In this document: positions 33,655 to 41,895 of the stretch, in pieces
How positions within the stretch are numbered: position 1 is the stretch's first letter
Layout of the letters: each line of letters begins with the position of its first letter
Source of the DNA: SHVO01 sp041905525
Lineage (GTDB): Bacteria > Pseudomonadota > Alphaproteobacteria > Rhodospirillales > Rhodospirillaceae
Length of the DNA: 64,000 bases
Direction: 5' to 3'
Assembly (NCBI GenBank): GCA_041905525.1
Contig: JAYRKY010000017.1
Location: 1 to 64,000, forward strand
Program-made: the position numbers and the translations under genes
The notes under the pieces: generated by a model
Told to the model about the DNA's origin: nothing
Seen by the model: the letters and a program-made list of their open reading frames with translations, nothing else
The model's database searches: none

Positions 33655-33930
33655 ATGACAAAGGTCGCAGGACGCATTTACAAGCGCCAGCCGCCCAACC
33701 CGGTTCAGGCGCTGGGCCGCCGCCACAAGTACGCTATCGGACAGACGGTCACCCTGTTGAAGGCTGCCGGTCCGCGCCTTCCGCGCAAGGTCGAAGAAGC
33801 CAATACCAACGAATTCGAAATCACCCGTCTGCTCCCCGAGCAGGGGCCGGATTTCCTCTATCGGGTGAAAAACGCTTCCACCTCGCAGGAACGCGTGGTG
33901 ACGGAAAGCGAGATCAATCCGAAAGCCTAA
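33655..33930 (+). CDS. Conserved small protein of unknown function
   Basis: 91 residues from the ATG at 33655 with AAGGAGAA upstream. It reads as a small beta-rich domain (YAIGQTVTLLKAAG, EFEITRLLPEQGPDFLYRVK, ERVVTESEI). The layout resembles short alphaproteobacterial proteins of unknown function. It follows infA and is convergent with the LysR gene, with 1 bp between stops. Confidence 0.7.
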   Translation: MTKVAGRIYKRQPPNPVQALGRRHKYAIGQTVTLLKAAGPRLPRKVEEANTNEFEITRLLPEQGPDFLYRVKNASTSQERVVTESEINPKA

Positions 33931-33931
33931 G

Positions 33932-34834
33932 TTATTCCGCGCGGTGGCGTGGGAGCAGCACATGTTGCTCCTCCGTCACCACCGTGCGAATCCAATCACG
34001 CACCACGGTGACCCGTTCAACGTGCGTGAAATCCTCATGCATCGAGATCCAGAATGAGCGCCGAATGGCGATCTCGTTCTCCAAGACGATCTTGAGTCTC
34101 GTGCCCTGCGTCATGAACGCGGGCAGCACGCTAAGTCCCAAACCGGCATCCGCGGCGGCGAACTGGGCATTGATGTTCGAGCTGCGAAATTTAACGCGCG
34201 CCTGCGGCACGACTTCGTCCAGATAGCGAAGCTGCGGCGCGTAGATCAGATCGTCGACGTAGCCGATGAGGTCGTGGTTGCGCAGGTCCGCAACCGCCTT
34301 GATCGGCGGCTTGCCCTTGAGGTAGGCGGCGCTGCCATAGAGATGAAGCATATAATCGCTCAACTTGCCCGCGACCACGCGGCCGACGCGCGGGCGCGAT
34401 AAGGTGATCGCCAGATCCGCTTCGCGCTTCGAGATGCTGAGGAACTGCGTTCCCGCCACCAACTCGACGTCGATGCCGGGATACTGCGCATAGAATTGCG
34501 CCATGCGCGGCGCCAAAAACCGGCTGCCGAAACCCTCGGGAACGCCGACGCGGATCGACCCGCGCAACACCTCGTCCTGCTGCCCGATCGAGTTTGCGAT
34601 GTGCACACAGCGGGATTCGACGTCTTCCGCCATATGCACAAGCTGCGCGCCCGCGGCCGTCAGCACGTAACCGCCCGGTGTTTTATTGAAAAGCAGGGCC
34701 CCCAGCCGTTGTTCGAGCGCTTCGATCCGCCGCGCCACTGTGGTGTGGTTGACGTCCAGGGCCGTCGCCGCGTTTGTCAGCTTACCGCGGCGCACAACCT
34801 CCAAAAAAAACTTCAGGTCGTTCCAGTCGTACAT
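33932..34834 (-). CDS. LysR-family transcriptional regulator, divergent from mmsA
   Basis: 300 residues from the ATG at 34834, chosen because the family start (DWNDLKFFLEVVRRGKLTNA) follows at once; the frame is open to 34897. The N-terminal winged helix-turn-helix includes AATALDVNHTTVARRIEALE, and the rest is the two-lobed effector-binding domain. Transcribed away from mmsA across a 139-bp region with an inverted repeat, it is likely the activator or repressor of mmsA. The effector is unknown. Confidence 0.88.
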   Translation of the reverse strand: MYDWNDLKFFLEVVRRGKLTNAATALDVNHTTVARRIEALEQRLGALLFNKTPGGYVLTAAGAQLVHMAEDVESRCVHIANSIGQQDEVLRGSIRVGVPEGFGSRFLAPRMAQFYAQYPGIDVELVAGTQFLSISKREADLAITLSRPRVGRVVAGKLSDYMLHLYGSAAYLKGKPPIKAVADLRNHDLIGYVDDLIYAPQLRYLDEVVPQARVKFRSSNINAQFAAADAGLGLSVLPAFMTQGTRLKIVLENEIAIRRSFWISMHEDFTHVERVTVVRDWIRTVVTEEQHVLLPRHRAE

Positions 34835-34869
34835 TGCAGGGCGGGGGGTGAGGGGGGTGAGCCGGAGGT

Positions 34870-34897
34870 TGTGCGAAATTGCACAGATTATCTGCAA
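34870..34897. promoter_or_regulatory. Inverted-repeat operator between LysR gene and mmsA
   Basis: TTGCA-N9-TGCAA (34879-34897) overlaps a second repeat TGTGC-N6-GCACA (34870-34885). TTGCA-N9-TGCAA contains the T-N11-A spacing of LysR-type boxes. Position in the divergent region supports an operator for the regulator at 33932. Confidence 0.55.
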
Positions 34898-34973
34898 AAC
34901 ATAGCATGGGCTTTATGTTTTTGCCCACTAGAATGCCGCATCTTTTGACCGCCTCTGACCTTGGGAGAAGCTA

Positions 34974-36470
<1,497 letters not shown>

Positions 36471-36478
36471 TCGGCTCG

Positions 36479-36507
36479 GACCCCGCGCTGGCCGTCAGCG
36501 CGGGGTC
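36479..36507 (+). terminator. Hairpin after mmsA
   Basis: GACCCCGCGCTG, loop GCCGT, CAGCGCGGGGTC: a perfect 12-bp stem without a clear T tract, lying between convergent genes. Confidence 0.6.
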
Positions 36508-37926
36508 TCATAATGCGTTCTGCGCGAGCCAGTTCCGGCCCAGAGCCAGATCGGACGTGAATTTCTGTCGTTCCTGCGCCTGAAGCGCCGGATCCTGAAT
36601 CCGCAACAGGTATGACGGATGGACGGTCACAAGCAGATGCGCGCCGTCGTCCAGCGGCAATATGGTCCCGCGCGCGCGCCCGATGGCAACGTTGCGGCCG
36701 GTGATGCCGCGGGCCGCGCTACTGCCGAGCGCAATAATCAATTTCGGCCTGACCGCGGCGCGCTCCTCGTTCAGCCACCAGCGACAGTGATCGATTTCCC
36801 CCGCCGAGGGCGACCGATGCAGGCGGCGCTTGCCGCGCGCCTCGAACTTGAAATGTTTCACGGCGTTGGTCACATAAGCGTTTAGACGATCAAGGCCTGC
36901 CGCCTTCAGCGCCTCGTCGAGGATTTGTCCCGCCGGACCGACAAACGGGCGTCCCGCCAGATCTTCTTGGTCTCCCGGCTGCTCACCCACAAGCATCAAG
37001 GCGGCATCGCGAGGGCCCTCGCCAAGCACCGCCTGCGTCGCCATGACGCCGATCGGGCAGCGGCGGCACGCGTTGAGATCCGCGGCTCTTGCGGTGTCGC
37101 TCTGGTTGGCGCCTGCCCGTCGCCGCGCCTCAGCCGCCGTCATGGGCGAGGGGGCGCTCACGCTCGCGCTGATCATGGATTGCGTGCGGCCGCCGGCGCT
37201 GCGCACCAGCGCCGGAATTTCTGCCGACTCCGGCAAGTTCCGCCAGTAGCGCTTCGGCATTTCCTTGACCATCGCCCCAAGCTTCAGGCGCGCGGGGTTG
37301 AAGATGCTGCGGTAGTACGTCAGCCAATGCGCGTCGAGGCGGTCCTTCTCCGGCACCGCGTCTCGGGTCGCCCCTGGCCCGAACACGACCTCATTCCCGG
37401 TCCAACTTGCACTGCGCTCGGGCGTGAAGATCGACCATCTCATTGACGCAAAGCGGTCCACAAAGTGAGGGATCGCGGCGGCGAGGATATGGTGGTCCGG
37501 TTCGAACCAGGCGAGCCACAGCGTGTCGGCCTCGCTTTGGACCTCCTTGAAGCGCACGAACGCGTGCATCTTGTGAATGTCGCGATGGACCTGCTTGGCC
37601 AAGCGTTCCGCAAGATGGACATCCGGGTCGGCTGCATCGTCCAGAAGGTCCGATTGCATTCGAATTCGCCACAGCAGTCGATACATGAGGGAGAAACGCC
37701 CGGCCTCGCGGTGAAGCAGAACCTCTTCCGCCAGGGCAATGAATTTGCGCGGCACTTTGAAGGCGGCGGCCGCATCGTTCGTGAAGCCACCTGCCAGAAG
37801 GTCCTCCGCTGCTTCACCGACGCGCCAGATAATGTCGTTTGGCGCGATGTTCTGAGCGATGGCCTGGCGCGCCTGATCGCGCCAGCTGGCGGTATCCGCC
37901 TCGTGATTTAGGCGCGCGATGTGCAT
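36508..37926 (-). CDS. UdgX-type uracil-DNA-binding protein fused to DUF4130/TIGR03915 domain
   Basis: 472 residues from the ATG at 37926; a GTG codon precedes it. The N-terminal ~240 residues match the TIGR03915/DUF4130 domain (AFKVPRKFIALAEEVLLHRE, AHWLTYYRSIFNPARLKL). The C-terminal ~200 residues are a family-4-like uracil-DNA glycosylase fold: LVGEQPGDQED, NAVKHFKFEARGKRRLHRSP and VTVHPSYLLR. KRRLH is the UdgX signature whose histidine is known to link covalently to the abasic sugar after uracil excision. Cys288/Cys291 are probable Fe-S ligands. The start overlaps the upstream radical-SAM stop as TGATG, showing translational coupling. The LexA-type box upstream implies DNA-damage induction. 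Confidence 0.9.
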   Translation of the reverse strand: MHIARLNHEADTASWRDQARQAIAQNIAPNDIIWRVGEAAEDLLAGGFTNDAAAAFKVPRKFIALAEEVLLHREAGRFSLMYRLLWRIRMQSDLLDDAADPDVHLAERLAKQVHRDIHKMHAFVRFKEVQSEADTLWLAWFEPDHHILAAAIPHFVDRFASMRWSIFTPERSASWTGNEVVFGPGATRDAVPEKDRLDAHWLTYYRSIFNPARLKLGAMVKEMPKRYWRNLPESAEIPALVRSAGGRTQSMISASVSAPSPMTAAEARRRAGANQSDTARAADLNACRRCPIGVMATQAVLGEGPRDAALMLVGEQPGDQEDLAGRPFVGPAGQILDEALKAAGLDRLNAYVTNAVKHFKFEARGKRRLHRSPSAGEIDHCRWWLNEERAAVRPKLIIALGSSAARGITGRNVAIGRARGTILPLDDGAHLLVTVHPSYLLRIQDPALQAQERQKFTSDLALGRNWLAQNAL

Positions 37927-39155
37927 CACAGAAGCTGAAGCTGCGCGGCTGCGGGCTTAAGACGATGCCGCAGATCAATGGCATCCGCCAACTTTCCCGG
38001 ACTCCAGTCTGCGCATACGACGAAGGGGCGAAGCATTTTCAAGGAGCGGCAGAGCCGCGCGAGATCCGCCAGGCGCAGACGCCGGTGTCTACGGATCGCG
38101 AGGATGCGGTCCACTGTCCGCACGCCCAACCCGGGAACCCGCAGGAGTTTCTCCTTTTGCGCGGCGTTGATGTCGACGGGGAAGTCCTCCCGATGCGAAA
38201 GCGCCCAGGCTGTCTTCGGATCGAACGTCAGGTCCAGCATGCCGTTCGGGGCTGCGGCCGCAATCTCCTCCGCCGAATACCCATAGAACCGCAACAGCCA
38301 GTCGGCCTGATAGAGGCGGTGCTCCCGCAGAAGCGGAGGCGCCGTGGACGGAAGAAGGCGGCTTGCGTCCGGGATTGGGCTGAAGGCCGAGTAATACACG
38401 CGCGACAGCCGGTAACTCGCATACAGGGTCTGGCTTGTTGTAATGATGGCGGCATCCGTTGACGGTTCGGCGCCGACAATCATCTGCGTGCTCTGACCCG
38501 CGGGCGCGAACCGCGGCGCCTTTTTGAATGTTTTTGTCGCGTCGCGCGCTTCGTCGATTTGCAAGCGCATCGTGCCCATCGCCTTGCGGATGCGCGTGGC
38601 ATCCTTCTGCGGAGCGAGTTGCGTCAGCGCCCGGGATTCGGGGAGTTCGAGATTGATCGACAGACGGTCCGCATACTTGCCGGCGTCGGCCAGCAAAAGG
38701 GGATCGGCGTCTGGAATTGTCTTCAGGTGGATATATCCCCGGAAGCCGTGATCCTCGCGCAATGATCGCGCCACCGCGACCACCTGTTCCATCGTGTAAT
38801 CCGGGCTCTGGATAATTCCAGAAGAGAGGAACAGGCCTTCGATCATGTTGCGGCGGTAAAAACCGAGCGTAAGGTCGACCACTTCCGGGATGCTGAAGCG
38901 CGCGCGCGGGACATTGCTGGAGACCCGGTTGACGCAGTAATGGCCGTCGAAGCTGCAGTAGTTGGTGAGCAGGACCTTCAGGAGTGATATGCAGCGGCCG
39001 TCCGGAGCGTAGGCATGGCAGATGCCCATGCCGGGACTGGTCGAACCGACGGACCCCGCGTCCGATGTTCTTTTCTCTGTGCCGCTGGAAGCACAGGAGG
39101 CATCGTACTTGGCGGCGTCGGCCAGGATTGCGAGTTTCTCCAACGAACTAAGCAT
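37926..39155 (-). CDS. UdgX-linked radical-SAM-like protein (TIGR03916 type) lacking one cluster cysteine
   Basis: 409 residues. Start and context match the putative DNA modification/repair radical-SAM protein that accompanies UdgX: LEKLAILADAAKYDASCASS, then LLKVLLTNYCSFDGHYCVNR, and a helix-hairpin-helix-like C-terminus (LRVPGLGVRTVDRILAIRRH). Family members carry CxxxCxxC for the 4Fe-4S cluster that cleaves SAM. Here the segment reads C67-S-F-D-G71-H-Y-C74, so the middle cysteine is glycine (GGC where TGC is expected, a one-base change). The rest of the protein looks intact. Either the enzyme is inactive or altered, or the base is an error. It is the first gene of a SOS-type operon with UdgX. 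Confidence 0.88.
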   Translation of the reverse strand: MLSSLEKLAILADAAKYDASCASSGTEKRTSDAGSVGSTSPGMGICHAYAPDGRCISLLKVLLTNYCSFDGHYCVNRVSSNVPRARFSIPEVVDLTLGFYRRNMIEGLFLSSGIIQSPDYTMEQVVAVARSLREDHGFRGYIHLKTIPDADPLLLADAGKYADRLSINLELPESRALTQLAPQKDATRIRKAMGTMRLQIDEARDATKTFKKAPRFAPAGQSTQMIVGAEPSTDAAIITTSQTLYASYRLSRVYYSAFSPIPDASRLLPSTAPPLLREHRLYQADWLLRFYGYSAEEIAAAAPNGMLDLTFDPKTAWALSHREDFPVDINAAQKEKLLRVPGLGVRTVDRILAIRRHRRLRLADLARLCRSLKMLRPFVVCADWSPGKLADAIDLRHRLKPAAAQLQLL

Positions 39156-39159
39156 ATAT

Positions 39160-39174
39160 GTTCTCTTTTTGTTC
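39160..39174 (-). promoter_or_regulatory. LexA-type SOS box (GTTC-N7-GTTC)
   Basis: GTTC-TCTTTTT-GTTC matches the alphaproteobacterial LexA direct repeat. The genes to its left, the radical-SAM and UdgX pair, encode repair-type proteins. Only 4 bases separate it from the radical-SAM start codon at 39155, so it overlaps the ribosome-binding region. LexA would block elongation or initiation there. The flavoprotein gene at 39244 diverges from it. Confidence 0.7.
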
Positions 39175-39243
39175 TATTCTAGAGTTGGTCCGCAGGAGCC
39201 GTAACGCGAAAACGCGCAGGGGCTGCAGCTCCCGGGTGCGGCC

Positions 39244-40461
39244 GTGACCGCCCGTTCTGCGGCGGTGATTGGAGCCGGGCCGGCGGGGCTGATGGCGGCG
39301 GAGCGCCTGGCCGCCCACGGGATCGGCGTGGACGTGTTCGATGCCATGCCGTCCGCGGGCCGCAAGTTTCTCATGGCGGGCAAGGGCGGCCTCAACATTA
39401 CCCATACCGAGCCCGAGCCCTCGTTCCGCACGCGCTATGGCGCTCGCGCCGAAGCACTCGGGTCATCTTTGGAAGCGTTTGGTCCAGAGGCTTTGCGCGC
39501 CTGGATCCATGAACTCGGCATCGAGACCTTCGTCGGGACGTCGGGGCGCGTGTTCCCGCGTGAAATGAAGGCCGCGCCTCTCCTGCGGGCTTGGCTCCGC
39601 CGGCTTCGCGCACAAGGTGTTCGTCTGCACATGCGGCACCGGTGGACCGGATGGGACAAGGACCGCGTTCTGCTTTTCCACACACCGAGTGGAGAGCTGC
39701 GTCATCGCTGCGACGCGACGATTCTCGCGCTCGGCGGCGGGTCCTGGCCGCAGCTTGGCTCCGATGGGACGTGGACGTCTCTCCTCGAAGCAAAAGGGAT
39801 CGGGATCGCTCCGCTCGTGCCGGCCAACTGCGGTTTCGATATCGGGTGGAGCGAGCATTTCCGCGACCGCTTCGCCGGCGCGCCGGTGAAGCCCGTCGCC
39901 ATCAACCGCCGCCAGGGTGAGTTCATCGTTACAGCGACCGGGATCGAGGGCGGTCTCGTGTATGGCGTATCCGCCTGGGCGCGCGAAGAGATCGCGGCCA
40001 AGGGACAGTGTCTGCTGCACGTCGACCTGCGGCCCGATCGTTCGGAACGGCAGCTTGTCGAAGCGCTCTCGCGGCCGCGAGGACGGGCGTCGTTTGCAAA
40101 CTATCTGCGGAAGTCCGCTGGTCTCGAAGGGGTCAAGGCCGGCCTCGTGCGCGAGCTTCTGCCGAACGCGGACCGGGCCGACGCCCGAACCTTGGCAAGC
40201 ATGATAAAGGCTTTGCCGTTACCGCTGCGCGCGGCGCGGCCCCTTGGAGAGGCCATCAGCACCGCCGGCGGCGCGCGGTTCGAAGCCCTCGACGGGCGTT
40301 TTATGGTGCGGTCCTGTCCGGGGCTCTTCCTCGCCGGCGAGATGCTCGATTGGGAAGCGCCCACCGGCGGCTATCTCATGACTGCCTGTCTCGCCACCGG
40401 ACGGGCGGCTGGCGAGGCCGCGGCCCACTGGCTTGCCGCGCGAGACATCTCGCGGCCCTGA
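39244..40461 (+). CDS. HI0933-like FAD-dependent oxidoreductase (TIGR03862 type)
   Basis: 405 residues from a GTG. The FAD-binding Rossmann motif is GAGPAGLMAAERLAAHG at the N-terminus, followed by the family motif GRKFLMAGKGGLNITH. ILALGGGSWPQLGSDG and, near the end, LFLAGEMLDWEAPTGGYLMT are typical second and third flavin contacts of HI0933-like proteins. The best match in memory is the TIGR03862 (PP4765-type) subgroup. The substrate is unknown. It is divergent from the SOS operon. Confidence 0.87.
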   Translation: MTARSAAVIGAGPAGLMAAERLAAHGIGVDVFDAMPSAGRKFLMAGKGGLNITHTEPEPSFRTRYGARAEALGSSLEAFGPEALRAWIHELGIETFVGTSGRVFPREMKAAPLLRAWLRRLRAQGVRLHMRHRWTGWDKDRVLLFHTPSGELRHRCDATILALGGGSWPQLGSDGTWTSLLEAKGIGIAPLVPANCGFDIGWSEHFRDRFAGAPVKPVAINRRQGEFIVTATGIEGGLVYGVSAWAREEIAAKGQCLLHVDLRPDRSERQLVEALSRPRGRASFANYLRKSAGLEGVKAGLVRELLPNADRADARTLASMIKALPLPLRAARPLGEAISTAGGARFEALDGRFMVRSCPGLFLAGEMLDWEAPTGGYLMTACLATGRAAGEAAAHWLAARDISRP

Positions 40462-40495
40462 ACGTTTCCTCTTCCTGACAGGTGGAGACACGTTG

Positions 40496-40795
40496 ATGGC
40501 ACGCGATCACGGGACTGTTGAAGGACTCGAATCCCAGGGAACGCGCGGCCCGCGGCGTCGGCCGCGTGGAGTCACCGGACCGGCCCAACGGAATGCCGCG
40601 CGTGTCCCGCGTCAACCCGCCGGCAGCACACGGGAGAGCCGTGGTCCGGAGACGTCGCACTACCTTGAGGACGACACTTTTTCGGTCGGCCGCATAGATC
40701 GCCCGAAAGCCGGCGACGACGGGCAGCCAAAGGAATCGGCGCGCCGCCCGCGCTCTCGCGTGCCCAACGATTTTGATGACGATCTCGTCCGCTGA
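40496..40795 (+). CDS. Small Arg/Pro-rich protein of unknown function
   Basis: 99 residues from the ATG at 40496 with GGTGGAG upstream. The sequence is low-complexity and strongly basic in the middle (RGPRRRPRGVTGPAQRNAAR) with an acidic end (NDFDDDLVR). It is probably disordered. No family is recognised. Confidence 0.55.
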   Translation: MARDHGTVEGLESQGTRGPRRRPRGVTGPAQRNAARVPRQPAGSTRESRGPETSHYLEDDTFSVGRIDRPKAGDDGQPKESARRPRSRVPNDFDDDLVR

Positions 40796-40875
40796 TTGCG
40801 ACCGTGTCATGCGCTGGAACCTGCTCCGCTCCGCGCGCATTTAGCCTGCGGAAGTAATCAAAAGGGAGTTCCAGA

Positions 40876-41079
40876 ATGAGCGATACTTCAAACGGTGGCG
40901 GCAACAATGGTCTCTACTTCATTGTTGGCGGGCTGGTCGTGATTGTTGGCCTGGGCGCGTTTCTGTATTTCGGAAACGGAAATCACAGCGGCGCCAGCGC
41001 CACCGGCGGTGCATCCACGACGATTGAACGCACCGTCACACCGGACGGCGGTTCGTCAACGACGATCAAGAAGGATTAG
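40876..41079 (+). CDS. Small single-pass membrane protein
   Basis: 67 residues with GGGAG upstream of the ATG. There is one hydrophobic helix (LYFIVGGLVVIVGLGAFLYF) after a short polar start, then a Ser/Thr/Gly-rich tail ending TTIKKD. No family is recognised. Confidence 0.65.
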   Translation: MSDTSNGGGNNGLYFIVGGLVVIVGLGAFLYFGNGNHSGASATGGASTTIERTVTPDGGSSTTIKKD

Positions 41080-41084
41080 CGCCG

Positions 41085-41330
41085 TTAGGCGTTGACCAAC
41101 TCGAGCCAGGCTTCGAGGTTGGCGCGGCCCTGAGTCGAAGCGACGAGGGGCCGTTCCTGCCGCTGCAGGGCATTCATCCAGTCTTCCAGTTCCGCGCTGG
41201 AGTCGGTGAGGGCCGGTGTCTCATGACGGCGGGCCTGTAGATCTTCCACGAGATAGGTCAGAGAGCTGCTCGACGTCTGCATGACCGGCAGAAGATGGGG
41301 CAGATCGGGGGTGTGGAGAGCGAGGCCCAT
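41085..41330 (-). CDS. Small hypothetical protein
   Basis: 81 residues, mostly helical in appearance, with the segment SSAELEDWMNALQRQERPLV. No domain, signal peptide or membrane helix is seen. A long hairpin (41340-41380) lies just upstream of its start and would be in its 5' leader. Family unknown. Confidence 0.5.
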   Translation of the reverse strand: MGLALHTPDLPHLLPVMQTSSSSLTYLVEDLQARRHETPALTDSSAELEDWMNALQRQERPLVASTQGRANLEAWLELVNA

Positions 41331-41339
41331 GGCCGCAGT

Positions 41340-41380
41340 CCTTTTGGGAGAACGAAGGTCTTAACCTTCGTGCCAAAAGG
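41340..41380. repeat. Long two-part inverted repeat
   Basis: CCTTTTGG (41340-41347) pairs with CCAAAAGG (41373-41380). Inside it ACGAAGGT (41352-41359) pairs with ACCTTCGT (41364-41371), loop CTTA. The two perfect 8-bp stems are separated by a GAGA/G internal loop. It could act as leader hairpin, operator or terminator for the leftward small gene. Confidence 0.6.
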
Positions 41381-41432
41381 TTAACAAAGCCCTGCGGCGG
41401 GGCTGAAACGGCGGTTCGAGGGCCCCTTTTGT

Positions 41433-41852
41433 CTACTTGGCCCGCACCGCGAAATTCGCCGTCGTCTCCGATCCGTCCGCGAACTTAAGGGTAATCGGCA
41501 GGGTATCCCCGGCCTTTAGTGGACCGCTCAGACCCATGATCATGAGGTGACCGCCCGCGGGGGTCAGTTCCGCCCGACCGCCCGCCGGGATTGGAAGGGA
41601 CTTGATCATACGCATCTTGACCATGTCGCCGTCGGTGACGGTCTCGTGGATCTCGGCTTTACCGCCGCCTGCCATCTCCAGGCCGACCAGGGAATTGCCT
41701 TTGCCCGACAGGTCGACCAGGGCCATGTAGCCCGCCGTCGCGCGCGATTGCCCAAAGGTCACCCGGACCCACGGGTCCTCCACTTTTACCCCCGGCTCCG
41801 CGGCGGCGAGGGGAAAAGCGACGGCTGTAAGAAGAAGGGTCCAGCGCAGCAT
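41433..41852 (-). CDS. PCu(A)C-family periplasmic copper chaperone
   Basis: 139 residues from the ATG at 41852, where a signal peptide starts (LLLTAVAFPLAAAEP). The metal site of PCu(A)C proteins is seen as H and M residues in EIHETVTDGDMVKMRMIKSL and AGGHLMIMG. These proteins bind Cu(I) and deliver it to the CuA site of cytochrome oxidase. It stands alone, with no SCO or oxidase gene nearby. Confidence 0.88.
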   Translation of the reverse strand: MLRWTLLLTAVAFPLAAAEPGVKVEDPWVRVTFGQSRATAGYMALVDLSGKGNSLVGLEMAGGGKAEIHETVTDGDMVKMRMIKSLPIPAGGRAELTPAGGHLMIMGLSGPLKAGDTLPITLKFADGSETTANFAVRAK

Positions 41853-41895
41853 CCGATGACTCCTGTCGTTTGACCGGTGGCATCGCGCCGGACCT

